A stretch of 64,000 bases of DNA from Parabacteroides sp. 52 (GTDB lineage: Bacteria; Bacteroidota; Bacteroidia; Bacteroidales; Tannerellaceae): NCBI RefSeq assembly GCF_010500925.1, contig NZ_QVMG01000003.1:1-64000 (forward strand), given 5' to 3'. Position 1 is the first letter of the stretch, and each line of letters starts with the position of its first letter. Both the position numbers and the translations under genes were made by a program. Below the pieces are notes generated by a model. That model did not search any database and was not told the origin of the DNA. It was given only the letters and a program-made list of their open reading frames with translations. Below, one piece after another: positions 17,114 to 26,626 of this stretch.

Positions 17114-19262
17114 ATATTAATTCAAAATCATCTAAGAATAATTCACTGGTTGAGCTTCCTTTAAAGTAATCACCATATTTGTCTGCTGAACAGACAATGG
17201 TCATATACATATTCTCCGGCTTTTCCTCTTTCAGATACTGGAGAGGCAGTTCAAAACTTTTATACGCTCCGTTCGTGCTGCCACATTGGCTTGCAGGTAA
17301 TTCCGCATAGGCAAAAACAATATCTTTAAACCTTTGGGTATCAAGATCAAATAAGGTAGAAGGCGTAACCGTTGAGATAGTGAAAGGTTCACTGGTCATC
17401 AGGATATAAATAGCACAGGTATCAGGCGTGCCGGTTACTATATTAACCTTTTTCCCGCTTGGCAGTGTGATGGTTCCTCCATTATCGATCGTACCTGGGG
17501 CATATCGATAAAAACCTTTTAGTTTAGCCGGACGAGAACCAAAGAGTCTACCCATCGTTATTTTTCCTCCCATGCCGTCCATTTGAAAATCTCCGGCGAA
17601 AAGATTTCCGGCAGCTAAGCCTACCAGAGGAGCCGATTGGGATTTTAGGTGAGCCGCCTTACCGCCACTGGTGACAACAGGTGATTCTGTCGGAGTCGTA
17701 AGTTGCGGAGTAAAGCTATTATTTCCTGTGCCCCAAAATCCATTCGCTGATTTATTCGGTACATAAAAACTCCCTGTATGATACCAATCATCTAAATTCC
17801 CGTTGGGCAACGGAATGGCAGCTTCTGTCGTAAAGACCTGAGAACTGCTTGTTTTACCACCTTCAGATACGGTGTATTCATAAGAAACGCCATTTTCAGA
17901 AAGGGGATAATCGATTTTCACAAAGAAACGTTTCGTTGCCGGATCAAATGTGATCGCATTTGTCGGGATCTCGGTCCACTGGGTATCTGCGGTTTTCTTA
18001 TAATTGATTTTGATATCACTGGGTTGTGTTACCGGGAACCATTTGCCTCGCAAAAAGGCGTGTGTGGCCCAGGCATCTACATGACTTTTGTGCCAGTCTG
18101 TTGCAACCATCATATCTGAGATAAACATGGTATACTGCGCTGTACGGTTCTGCTCATGCATATCCGTCACACTTACTATAAAGTCCTTTTTCTCTTTTGC
18201 CGTGGCTGTTTTTACAGGAATTTGTACCGTTAATTCTTTTATGCCTTTCACCGGCTCCGGAGTAAACAGGAATCCTTTACTGGTTAGATCCGTTCGCTCG
18301 GCAGCAGATAGGTTCATAAAGTTAACACTTGTTTTCCCTTCCAGTATATCACTTAAGAAGGGGTTGTTTACGATAAACTCTTTTATGCCGAATGCAGCGG
18401 AGGCCTTTAATGTATAGATTCCATTGCCTGGATCCTCAAAGAAGACAAACTCAGTGGTTTCCACATCATCCTGTGTTGCATGTATGCCCGGGTATTTTTT
18501 GATGCCTATATCTATGTCATCTTCTCTTGTTTCCAGGTCCTCCTCCGTTTCGATTGTAAATTTCAATCCGCCATTGCTCGTGTTCGGATTGTTGACGGTT
18601 ACATTTACATGGATTATATAATGCGTATAGGGTTTGATATTGGCTATTGTATATTCGGATGTGATCTCCTCCGAATTTTTGTTTTTCCCTACTACTTTAC
18701 AGAGCAGATCCTTGTCACCATCCGGAGCATAGAAATAACCAATCTGTGTATTTTCTTTGGCAAACACCAACTTGGAAGTTCCTAAGGAAACAGTAGTGTT
18801 ATAATCGGTATAATAGGTGTTCAGGTCTTCATCGTATACGACGGAAACCTTACTTTGAGCCAGCCGGCAGACAATCTCCTTTTTAACGGTTTTGTTTGCC
18901 TGAATCGTGATTTCAGATTCTCCCTTGTAGTAAGCCTTGTCAAATTCCGCTGTTTTAGGTGTACCCGTGCTTGCTTCTACGGTATATGTACCGGTTATCA
19001 GCCATAACTGTGCCGGTATATCCGTTGCTTTCTCATATTTGCGGATGATATCTCCCGCATCGTTTTTAATCCATACCTTGCAATTTTCGGTATCGGTATC
19101 CGCTTTGGTCTCAACGGTAATGGTTTTACTGTTGAAACCGAGACTCAACTGAAGCAGTCCTTCATTCCCCAAACGCTCATCCTCTTCTGAACAGGCGATG
19201 AGGAACAATAGGGCAAGGCAAAGTCCCGTGAATGCATATATCAATTGTCTGAATGTATTCAT
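17106..19262 (-). CDS. DUF4493 plus PCMD lipoprotein
   Basis: 718 residues. The signal peptide ends in LFLIAC. A DUF4493 module (about residues 30-240) begins with GLLQLSLGFNSKTITVETKA and contains the PYY/AYYKGES strand typical of this fimbrillin-like fold. Two Ig-like modules follow, then a C-terminal PCMD domain from GNLDDWYHTGSFYVPN to ELFLDDFELIYE. It shares the N-terminal module with the two genes upstream and the C-terminal module with the PCMD lipoprotein at 13986-15560, so it links both halves of the operon. It starts 11 bp after the preceding gene. Confidence 0.82.
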   Translation of the reverse strand: MNTFRQLIYAFTGLCLALLFLIACSEEDERLGNEGLLQLSLGFNSKTITVETKADTDTENCKVWIKNDAGDIIRKYEKATDIPAQLWLITGTYTVEASTGTPKTAEFDKAYYKGESEITIQANKTVKKEIVCRLAQSKVSVVYDEDLNTYYTDYNTTVSLGTSKLVFAKENTQIGYFYAPDGDKDLLCKVVGKNKNSEEITSEYTIANIKPYTHYIIHVNVTVNNPNTSNGGLKFTIETEEDLETREDDIDIGIKKYPGIHATQDDVETTEFVFFEDPGNGIYTLKASAAFGIKEFIVNNPFLSDILEGKTSVNFMNLSAAERTDLTSKGFLFTPEPVKGIKELTVQIPVKTATAKEKKDFIVSVTDMHEQNRTAQYTMFISDMMVATDWHKSHVDAWATHAFLRGKWFPVTQPSDIKINYKKTADTQWTEIPTNAITFDPATKRFFVKIDYPLSENGVSYEYTVSEGGKTSSSQVFTTEAAIPLPNGNLDDWYHTGSFYVPNKSANGFWGTGNNSFTPQLTTPTESPVVTSGGKAAHLKSQSAPLVGLAAGNLFAGDFQMDGMGGKITMGRLFGSRPAKLKGFYRYAPGTIDNGGTITLPSGKKVNIVTGTPDTCAIYILMTSEPFTISTVTPSTLFDLDTQRFKDIVFAYAELPASQCGSTNGAYKSFELPLQYLKEEKPENMYMTIVCSADKYGDYFKGSSTSELFLDDFELIYE

Positions 19263-19273
19263 ACCAACTTCTT

Positions 19274-20557
19274 TTAGGTGGTGGTTAAAGTCAATGTCTG
19301 CGTGGCTGTTTTTCCATTTGTATCAACCACTGTAAGTATAAACTTATGTGTTCCGGCTTCCAGTAACAGGGGGGTAAAAGAGGTAATATTGAACACTTTT
19401 GATTTTTGTCCCTTGACAGAAACATCTTTCTCCAATAATCCCAATCCTTCAAAAGTCTCTTTCAGCATACCCGGTTCCGCCAAATCGAAACTGTTGGTGA
19501 GTCCGACACTCTTCAGCATTTCCGGTGTAAGGAAAGGAGAATCGATATCTACTTTCAAGTTTTTTATACCTGCATCGGCTTGTATATAAACAATAACGTT
19601 TTGGGTTTGACCCACAGGGAAAGTGAAGTTGAAACTATCTCCGGTGATTGCCGGTCCCGCGGGTACTGTAGGATCCGTAGGGTCCGTAGGATCCGTAGGG
19701 TCCGTTGGATCGGTGGGGTCCGTTGGATCGGTCGGATCAGGAGGGATCACTCCTTCTTCGATCGGAACATGAATATCTTTGTTGATAGTCTCCATATTAG
19801 AGTCTATATACAGGGTAGCCTGTAATGTGCCGGTAATTGCGACATGGATGGTAATCTTACGATATTCTCCTCCTTTGACTCCTACAATCTGGTGTGTTTC
19901 AATCAAAGGGGCATTGTCGGGACGGCGTCCGGATAAGGTAACCGTAAAGGTATTTGTACTTTTGGGTGCTGCAAAATAGGCATACTTCGTGCCGGCTTCC
20001 ATGGCCAGGATATCAGCATCGGTAAAAGTAAGTGTACCTGTACTACCATTGTTTACCAACACGGTATATCCATCCTGCACCTCACCTTTGAAGTCTGCTC
20101 GGTTGGGAATGGAAACAGATACTTTTACATTCTGCAAACCACAGACCAGCTTACCTAAGTTGGTCACCTTATTCTTCTCAATCGTGAATGTTTTCACTGT
20201 GCTATAATAAGGGGCATCCCAGGCCGCTGCCTCAGGTCCGTTCTCGTCCGATTGAACGATGAGATCATAGGTGCCAGTCTTTAAGGTGACAATAGAAGGC
20301 AGGTTGTTGTAAGACCATTTATAGTTGTTGACAACAGTATTTGTTCCCGTCTGACAGATTTTTAAGATAAAGGAAGACACATCGACACTAGCTTTCGTGT
20401 CTGTTTCCGTATCGACGGAAAAACTGAATTCTTTGAAAGAGAGTTCTCCGTCCTCTCCTAAATCATAATTAATCTCTTCCCTTCCGCAAGCGGTGAAGAA
20501 ACAGGAAAGCAGCCATACGGAAAGGCTTATCCACTTTATATATACGATCTTTTTCAT
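19274..20557 (-). CDS. DUF4493 lipoprotein with PTD tandem repeat
   Basis: 427 residues. The signal peptide ends in CFFTAC. The DUF4493 module (about 30-260) has GELSFKEFSFSV, a KASVDVSSF segment and PYYSTVKTF. A flexible spacer of repeated P-T-D triplets near residues 273-296 then leads to an Ig-like C-terminal module (FNFTFPVGQTQNVIVYI... to TQTLTLTTT). The spacer is encoded by eight 9-bp DNA repeats, so its length may vary between strains. It sits 92 bp downstream of the first operon gene and 11 bp upstream of the third. No PCMD domain is present. Confidence 0.8.
   Translation of the reverse strand: MKKIVYIKWISLSVWLLSCFFTACGREEINYDLGEDGELSFKEFSFSVDTETDTKASVDVSSFILKICQTGTNTVVNNYKWSYNNLPSIVTLKTGTYDLIVQSDENGPEAAAWDAPYYSTVKTFTIEKNKVTNLGKLVCGLQNVKVSVSIPNRADFKGEVQDGYTVLVNNGSTGTLTFTDADILAMEAGTKYAYFAAPKSTNTFTVTLSGRRPDNAPLIETHQIVGVKGGEYRKITIHVAITGTLQATLYIDSNMETINKDIHVPIEEGVIPPDPTDPTDPTDPTDPTDPTDPTDPTVPAGPAITGDSFNFTFPVGQTQNVIVYIQADAGIKNLKVDIDSPFLTPEMLKSVGLTNSFDLAEPGMLKETFEGLGLLEKDVSVKGQKSKVFNITSFTPLLLEAGTHKFILTVVDTNGKTATQTLTLTTT
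19668..19739 (-). repeat. 9-bp minisatellite encoding (Pro-Thr-Asp)n
   Basis: Eight tandem 9-bp units of the type GTAGGATCC/GTAGGGTCC, mostly alternating so that an 18-bp higher-order unit appears. The later units are diverged (GTTGGATCG, GTCGGATCA). Unit length is a multiple of three, so gain or loss keeps the frame and changes only spacer length. Confidence 0.85.
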
Positions 20558-20649
20558 TCGATTTCTTTTATTTATTTTACTTTGTTTTATTCAAATTCGT
20601 TCTTTGTCGTAGCCCCGTATAATACATGCCAATAGGGCACCTACGTTTG

Positions 20650-22188
20650 TTACTTCAAATATTCAATCACTTGTTCATTGGAATAACGAGCTCCATTGTT
20701 ATAATTCAAGCGAATAGACTGTCCTTGCGTTGTTAATGCAGGTATCTTGATTGTACAGCTATAGATATTGACAATATTGGTTTTCTCTATCGGTTTTTCA
20801 AATTCACAGGCACTCCAGACACCATAACTCAGGTATTCTGCTTTTATCTGATTAATACTGCCTTCGCATAGTTCGAAACGGATGTTTGCCAGGGTGCTTC
20901 CTATTGGTATATCAACAGGCTTGAACAAACGGAATCCCGGATTCATGCTTTGAAGAACAACAGAGAAACGTGCATTTGTATCTCCCTCTTCGTCGGTTAC
21001 CTCTATATAGAATGTATGCGTAAGATCGACCTGCGAGTTTGTCGGAAGGAGAGGTATCAGCTTTGTGAAATCTAGTTCTGCCATCTGCAGGCCATTCATA
21101 GAGGGAGTAAAGTCGAATCCCAAGTCTCTTATAATCTGTTGGTTCGTCACCGAGGAGGCGTCTGTGGCCGCCAGGTCGATAGCCCCAATGGGCCAGTTCA
21201 TTTTCATGACGTCATATGAGTCGGTAGAGATTTTACAGGAAGAGATGCCTCCCTCTGCTATTACTAAAGCGGAAACAGGCTCTATATCGGTTGCCCCTAC
21301 AATGAATGAGAGTATACGTCCGTTAGCGAATCCGGTCGGAAGGATGAAAGGAGGAGACTTCACTGCTGTAGCACTCCCTGGTAAGGAGATGGTGATCGGT
21401 CTGTTTTCGGTAGACTTGTCAAATGCAATAACCAGGTCCATGCCTCCGGAACCATTTTCACTCACATCTATATTTATTATATAATGCTTCCCTTTTTCGG
21501 TAGAGATAGAGGCAGGAGAATAAGAGAGTTGGGTACCATCCTGTTTGGTCAGGGCCAGTGACATTCCTACTTTTCCCGGTTCAAAGAAGGCGGCTCGTGT
21601 CTCATTCTTGGAGAAAAGGAGGGAATCCCCTGTCGATGCCATTTTCATACTGTAATCTTTAAAGTAATTTTTAAAGCCTTCTTTGTAATTGACAGATACC
21701 TTGGTATTGGCTATCCTGGCTGTGACAGCAACCTGGGTTGTTTGTTTGCCTTTTACCGAAAAAGAAGAAGAACCTTCATAATACGGCTTTTCAAAAGCAC
21801 CCGTATGCTGTTCCCCATAATAGGTTTTCAATAGAAAATCTCCTGTCTTTGACCGGATTGTTTCGCCCATGTCTGAGAAGTGTTCCCATTTTTGCACAAG
21901 TGTACTGCCCGAAGCGTTATACAGCTCGACGACGAAGTCGTTGACAGAAGGAACCGAAGCCCGGCTTTCTGTGGATGATTTTGTTTCGGTCGTGATAGTA
22001 AAATCCGTATCAACCTGCAACATCCAATAGCCTTCCTGGTCGACCTCATCCTCCATTCCACACCCCATCAGCAGGATACAGAAACAAACCGAGAAGATTT
22101 GTAAGAAAAGAGTAAGATTCAGTCTTTTAAAAATATATGTTTGCCTTAAAAAAGAGTCCCAAGGACTACTTTGAAATAATTTTCTCAT
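20650..22188 (-). CDS. DUF4493-type lipoprotein, first gene of the surface operon
   Basis: 512 residues with an unusually long signal region; the lipobox LLMGC is at about residues 39-43, after 25 polar or basic residues. No shorter ATG start precedes the hydrophobic core. The N-terminal module has GYWMLQVDTDFTITTETKS and KPYYEGSSSFSV, the same pattern as the two following proteins. It continues with Ig-like modules (FTPSMNGLQMAELDF; IPALTTQGQSIRLNYNNG). It is followed at 92 bp by the next DUF4493 gene. The leader upstream is long (about 165 nt if the -7 at 22360 is used). Confidence 0.78.
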   Translation of the reverse strand: MRKLFQSSPWDSFLRQTYIFKRLNLTLFLQIFSVCFCILLMGCGMEDEVDQEGYWMLQVDTDFTITTETKSSTESRASVPSVNDFVVELYNASGSTLVQKWEHFSDMGETIRSKTGDFLLKTYYGEQHTGAFEKPYYEGSSSFSVKGKQTTQVAVTARIANTKVSVNYKEGFKNYFKDYSMKMASTGDSLLFSKNETRAAFFEPGKVGMSLALTKQDGTQLSYSPASISTEKGKHYIINIDVSENGSGGMDLVIAFDKSTENRPITISLPGSATAVKSPPFILPTGFANGRILSFIVGATDIEPVSALVIAEGGISSCKISTDSYDVMKMNWPIGAIDLAATDASSVTNQQIIRDLGFDFTPSMNGLQMAELDFTKLIPLLPTNSQVDLTHTFYIEVTDEEGDTNARFSVVLQSMNPGFRLFKPVDIPIGSTLANIRFELCEGSINQIKAEYLSYGVWSACEFEKPIEKTNIVNIYSCTIKIPALTTQGQSIRLNYNNGARYSNEQVIEYLK

Positions 22189-22492
22189 CTTAGTAGAGTT
22201 TAATCAGAACTTTGTCAAAGTCCTTATTGCAGTGAAAATTCTAAATACTTTATAAGGTTCTTTTTTAGAACTCTATTTCAGTAGTCAGATATTTTGTGAA
22301 ATCAAATGTAATGCGCGCCTTGTTTTTGTTTTATCGTGACTGTTGTAAAGAATTTGGGGCAAAGTTATTTAAAAGAAACATAAAAATTGAATCTCATTAC
22401 TCAAAAAGAGTTAATAAGGCGGGTTGTCGACTGGTCCTTTTTCGGTTACTTTTGGTTTTTTTCTAATCTGCAACTTGCTTTTGATTAACTAT
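22189..22492 (-). promoter_or_regulatory. Promoter and leader of the surface operon
   Basis: No gene is seen in these 304 bp. A minus-strand TAACTTTG (22360-22367) matches TAnnTTTG and would give a leader of about 165 nt. The leader contains a small hairpin of GAGTTCT and AGAACC around an A-tract near 22258-22276. No clear -33 TTTG is present. No tandem regulator binding site was recognised. Confidence 0.4.
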
Positions 22493-24031
22493 TTACATGC
22501 CCCACCCTTCTCTGTCCAGGTTTCTGTAATTGATTGCTTCTGCCAGGTGTGGGACCTGAATGTTTTCTGAACCGTCCAGGTCGGCGATCGTACGGGAAAC
22601 TTTCAGAATGCGATCATAGGCCCGGGCTGATAGGTTTAGTTTCTCCATAGCCGTTTTTAACCGGGATAAACCTTCTTTGTCGGGCACTGCATATATATGT
22701 AGTAATTTGGTATTCATCTGCGCATTGCAGTAAGTACCTTGGTGATGTTTAAACCGTTCTTCCTGTATAATCCGGGCTTTTATCACCCGTTCACGGATCG
22801 TTTCACTATGTTCAGAAGGATGTCGTTCTGATATTTTCTCAAAAGGCACAGGGGTAATCTCAATCTGTATATCAATCCGATCCAATAAAGGACCGGAGAT
22901 GCGGTTCATATATTTCTGCACCGATCCGGGAGAGCATAAACAGGTTCTCTCCGGATGATTATAATATCCACACGGACAAGGATTCATGGAAGCGATCAAC
23001 ATAAAACCCGCCGGATAATCAACAGTGAAACGGGCACGGGACACATTGATCAGTCTGTCCTCCAATGGCTGACGCATGACTTCGAGCACGCTCCGGTTAA
23101 ATTCCGGAAGTTCATCCAAAAACAAAACACCGTTATGGGCAAGGCTAATCTCTCCCGGTTGCGGAAAAGCACCTCCTCCTACCATGGCAACATCGGATAT
23201 TGTGTGGTGAGGGGAGCGAAACGGACGTTGAGCCATTAAAGAAGTATGGCTGTTTATCTTTCCTGCCACAGAATGTATTTTGGTTGTTTCCAGAGACTCT
23301 TGTAGAGTAAAGGGGGGCAAGATCGAAGGTAGGCGTTTGGCCAGCATGGATTTTCCACTGCCGGGAGGACCGACCATCAATAGATTATGCCCTCCAGCGG
23401 CGGCAACTTCCAGGGCTCTTTTTACATTTTCTTGTCCCCGTACTTCTGAGAAATCAAAGTCAAATGTCTGTTGGCGGTCATAAAATTCCTTCCGGGTATC
23501 GACTGTGGTTGGTTCCAGTTCTTTTTTCCCATTCATAAATGCAATGACCTCTTTGAGGTTGTCTACTCCATAGACCAATAGATCGTTGACAACAGCAGCT
23601 TCCCGGGCGTTTTGACGGGGGAGTATCAATCCCTTAAAACCCTCTTCCCGGGCTTTTATAGCAATAGGTAATACGCCTTTTATCGGTTGCAGGCTTCCGT
23701 CCAGGGATAATTCTCCCATCATCATAAATTGTTCCAGGCGGGAGGCTTCGATCTGTTCGGTACCTGCCAGGATAGCGATAGATAGAGGCAAGTCATAAGC
23801 CGATCCTTCTTTGCGTATATCGGCAGGAGCCATATTGATTACGATGCGGTTGCGCGGTATTTTATACCCACTCACCTGGAGGGCAGAAATGATCCGCTCA
23901 TGACTTTCCCTTACGGCAGCATCCGCTAATCCGACTAATAGAAATTGAACTCCTTTGGAACAATTCACTTCAATGGTGACAAGTAGAGCTGATATGCCTT
24001 GCAGGGCAGCAGCAAAGGTTTTGACTAACAT
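22493..24031 (-). CDS. comM: ComM/YifB family Mg-chelatase-like AAA+ ATPase
   Basis: 512 residues, full length. An N-terminal Lon-protease-like (ChlI) domain is followed by the AAA+ core with Walker A GPPGSGKSML, Walker B VLFLDELPEF, and a zinc-type cysteine motif CPCGYYNHPERTCLC. The C-terminal Mg-chelatase helical domain contains LNLSARAYDRILKVSRTIADL. ComM in other bacteria is a hexameric helicase that extends branch migration during natural transformation; YifB is the E. coli name. It stands between the surface operon and a thioredoxin-like gene with no competence partners nearby, so a role in transformation here is only by family. Confidence 0.92.
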   Translation of the reverse strand: MLVKTFAAALQGISALLVTIEVNCSKGVQFLLVGLADAAVRESHERIISALQVSGYKIPRNRIVINMAPADIRKEGSAYDLPLSIAILAGTEQIEASRLEQFMMMGELSLDGSLQPIKGVLPIAIKAREEGFKGLILPRQNAREAAVVNDLLVYGVDNLKEVIAFMNGKKELEPTTVDTRKEFYDRQQTFDFDFSEVRGQENVKRALEVAAAGGHNLLMVGPPGSGKSMLAKRLPSILPPFTLQESLETTKIHSVAGKINSHTSLMAQRPFRSPHHTISDVAMVGGGAFPQPGEISLAHNGVLFLDELPEFNRSVLEVMRQPLEDRLINVSRARFTVDYPAGFMLIASMNPCPCGYYNHPERTCLCSPGSVQKYMNRISGPLLDRIDIQIEITPVPFEKISERHPSEHSETIRERVIKARIIQEERFKHHQGTYCNAQMNTKLLHIYAVPDKEGLSRLKTAMEKLNLSARAYDRILKVSRTIADLDGSENIQVPHLAEAINYRNLDREGWGM

Positions 24032-24085
24032 GGCAGAAGGTAATGGTTAATATTAATTGTAAATGGTAAAGGTTAGTAACCCTTA

Positions 24086-25192
24086 TCATTCTTCTTCATC
24101 CTCAAACAGCTTCTCTAAAGTCTGTCTTATCTCAAGGCCATTTTCTGTTTTAAGCAGGATTTTCCCTTCTTCATCAATCAAAAAACAGCGGGGCAAAGCA
24201 CTTACATTATACAAATCCAGTAACATCGTAGCCTGTCCGGCCGAATCGGTTACCAGGTTCCAGGCGATCGAGTCTGTTTCAAGTAGCCGGCGCACTTCTT
24301 TCTGGTTCGAATCCAGGCTGACCAATAAGATATCCACTTCTTCTTTGGGATACTTCATGGCTACTTTATCCAGGTATAAATCTTCCGTCTGGCACATATC
24401 ACACCAGGGGGCTGTAAATGCGAGTAATACATATTTACTAGCAAAAGAGTCCAGATTTACAGAGGTCCCTTCTATGTTTTCTACAGTAAAGCCGGGAGCT
24501 TCTGCTCCCAAGGCCGTACGTTTAGCCCGCGCACTGAATTGTTCAAGCGTATGTACCAGATAGAAACTTTTTAGCCGGGGGTCTAACAAAGCCAACAATT
24601 CATCCATGCGACGGGTATCGTCAGCTTCCATAAAAAACATCTGAATAAGAACGACAGAGACTTCTTCATCGGAATGCTCTTTGATGTAAGAAGTTACCTG
24701 CTCATTCAATTGCATATTCACATTGGCAATACGAGACGCGATTTCTGTTTCTTCAATAGAATTGTGCTCTTTATTGTTTAATTGCCGGTTTAGATCTGTA
24801 TATTCTTTTAACAGAGGGGATAATAACTTCCGGACAGCAGATAATTGTTCGTTTATTTTTCCTCCTTTTACCTGAAGCAACATGGGGTATTGCACATCGC
24901 CAGAGATGGAAACGGTCGAACCGGGTTTCAGATAGACTGTCAACCAGCGACTTTTATTTTCAAAGAAAAGAGTGGCACTATTAAACCCTTCAATGGATTG
25001 CTCTACAACAAATTGCCCGGGTTTAGCACATTCAATCGTATCAATCAGTGTATAGTTTTCTTTTTCAAAAACAATGTAGATAGTCTGGGTCTCCAGATTG
25101 GAAAGTTTCCCTTCAATCCGGTAAGTATAGTCTTTGCCACATGACGACAAACACAATATCACCCCTATGAGTAATGCTATCTTACTTTTCAT
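24086..25192 (-). CDS. TlpA/ResA-like thioredoxin lipoprotein with N-terminal DUF4369-type domain
   Basis: 368 residues from MKSKIALLIG; an ATG 21 bp upstream adds seven residues. The lipobox is LCLSSC. The first about 120 residues are a beta-rich DUF4369-like domain (YRIEGKLSNLETQTIYIVFE), then a helical region, then an AhpC/TSA-type thioredoxin fold with the active site APWCDMC and the cis-proline loop ALPRCFL. Such proteins are very common in Bacteroidota and reduce periplasmic disulfides or support cytochrome or oxidative-stress functions; the specific partner is unknown. It is 54 bp upstream of comM in the same direction. Confidence 0.87.
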   Translation of the reverse strand: MKSKIALLIGVILCLSSCGKDYTYRIEGKLSNLETQTIYIVFEKENYTLIDTIECAKPGQFVVEQSIEGFNSATLFFENKSRWLTVYLKPGSTVSISGDVQYPMLLQVKGGKINEQLSAVRKLLSPLLKEYTDLNRQLNNKEHNSIEETEIASRIANVNMQLNEQVTSYIKEHSDEEVSVVLIQMFFMEADDTRRMDELLALLDPRLKSFYLVHTLEQFSARAKRTALGAEAPGFTVENIEGTSVNLDSFASKYVLLAFTAPWCDMCQTEDLYLDKVAMKYPKEEVDILLVSLDSNQKEVRRLLETDSIAWNLVTDSAGQATMLLDLYNVSALPRCFLIDEEGKILLKTENGLEIRQTLEKLFEDEEE

Positions 25193-25292
25193 CTGACTAA
25201 ATGTACTTCCCACTAGAATATTAAGAATGTAAAGATAATAACAAATTTTAAAATACCTTTATTTTTATATAAAATTTAAGGGGCTATTTTCT

Positions 25293-26615
25293 TTATCCGA
25301 ATATATGCGTTGCATTCAGTACTATTTTCACTAAAAACAAAACAGCGAGCACATAAACAGTGGTGGATACCTCCTTTCCTCTACCCGAGCAGGCTTTGAC
25401 CAAAGCAAAACTCAACATACCATAGGTGATTCCTTCCGCGATACTGTAAGTGAACGGCATAAACACAATCGTAATAAAAGCCGGAAGCCCTTCGCTTATA
25501 TCACTGAAATTTATTTTTGCTACAGATGAGATCATAAACAAACCGACAATAATAAGTGCCGGAGAGGTTGCCGCTGCCGGAACCATTAAAAACAAAGGAG
25601 CAAAAAATAAAGCCAACAAAAAGAAGAGCGCCGTACTTACCGACGTCAAACCGGTACGTCCTCCCGAAGCCACGCCTGATGCACTTTCCACATACGAGGT
25701 GACTGTGCTTGTTCCTAATATACCTCCGACGGTCGAACCGATTGCATCCGAAAGCAATGCTTTCTTCATCTGTGGGAAATCACCATTCTCATCAGCTAAT
25801 CCGGCTTTTGATACAACTCCGATAAGCGTGCCTGCCGTATCGAATAGATTGACAAATAATAAGGTAAAAACGACAATTCCCATATCAAGCGAGAGGGCAT
25901 GCTCCCATTCAAATTGGGCAAAGACGGGTGCGATCGATGGAGGTGCACTGACAATGCTTGTCTCCGGGAATTGAATATCACCCAAAACAAGCGCAAAGAG
26001 AGTTGCCACTACTATACCTATCAAAATGGCTCCGTTCACATTCCGGGTCAATAATACGCCGGTAATAATCAGGCCTAATAACGCAATCCAAACGCTGTGC
26101 TGCGAAAGGTCGCCCAACGAAACCAAAGTAGCAGGGTTAGCCACCACAATGCCCGCGTTTTTCAGCCCGATCAGCGTGATAAAAAGTCCGATGCCTACAG
26201 GGATTGCATCTTTCAACACCCGCGGAATACTCTTCACTATAATTTCCCGGATATTGAAAAAAGAAAGTATAATAAACAAGATTCCTTCCAACAGAACTGC
26301 CGTCAGGGCAAACCGCCAGGAATAACCCATCACCCCGCAGATGGTAAAGGCAAAAAAGGCATTCAGTCCCATGCTTGGAGCCAAAGCGATCGGCAGTTTG
26401 GCGTACAAAGCCATCACCAGGGTTGCTATCACAGTCGAGATCACAGTCGCCGTAAACAGTGCTTCCCGGTCCATACCTGTTGTCGAAAGAATACTCGGAT
26501 TGACAATCAGGATATACGACATGGTCAGAAACGTGATTAGACCTGCCAGGAATTCCCTACGAATGGTTGTTTTGTGTTCAGTCAGTTTGAATGTTTTTTC
26601 AAGGATGTTTTTCAT
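25293..26615 (-). CDS. NCS2 purine permease (AzgA/GhxP-type)
   Basis: 440 residues starting at MKNILEKTFKLTEHKT; a start 24 bp upstream would overlap the previous gene's end. There are 12-14 membrane segments. The motifs MSYILIVNPSILS, APSMGLNAFFAFTIC and the late EGITYGMLSFAL region are those of the adenine/guanine/hypoxanthine branch of the NCS2 family. It lies 11 bp behind an outer membrane Tsx-like protein gene, an arrangement that fits purine uptake across both membranes. Confidence 0.9.
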   Translation of the reverse strand: MKNILEKTFKLTEHKTTIRREFLAGLITFLTMSYILIVNPSILSTTGMDREALFTATVISTVIATLVMALYAKLPIALAPSMGLNAFFAFTICGVMGYSWRFALTAVLLEGILFIILSFFNIREIIVKSIPRVLKDAIPVGIGLFITLIGLKNAGIVVANPATLVSLGDLSQHSVWIALLGLIITGVLLTRNVNGAILIGIVVATLFALVLGDIQFPETSIVSAPPSIAPVFAQFEWEHALSLDMGIVVFTLLFVNLFDTAGTLIGVVSKAGLADENGDFPQMKKALLSDAIGSTVGGILGTSTVTSYVESASGVASGGRTGLTSVSTALFFLLALFFAPLFLMVPAAATSPALIIVGLFMISSVAKINFSDISEGLPAFITIVFMPFTYSIAEGITYGMLSFALVKACSGRGKEVSTTVYVLAVLFLVKIVLNATHIFG

Positions 26616-26626
26616 GATCGTTTGTA

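Noticed and set aside
19668-19739. CRISPR or regulatory repeat
   Set aside because: The 9-bp units are in frame and encode a Pro-Thr-Asp linker within a coding region.
23280-23483. Small plus-strand frames opposite comM
   Set aside because: No motif, no promoter, and fully covered by the conserved ComM coding strand.
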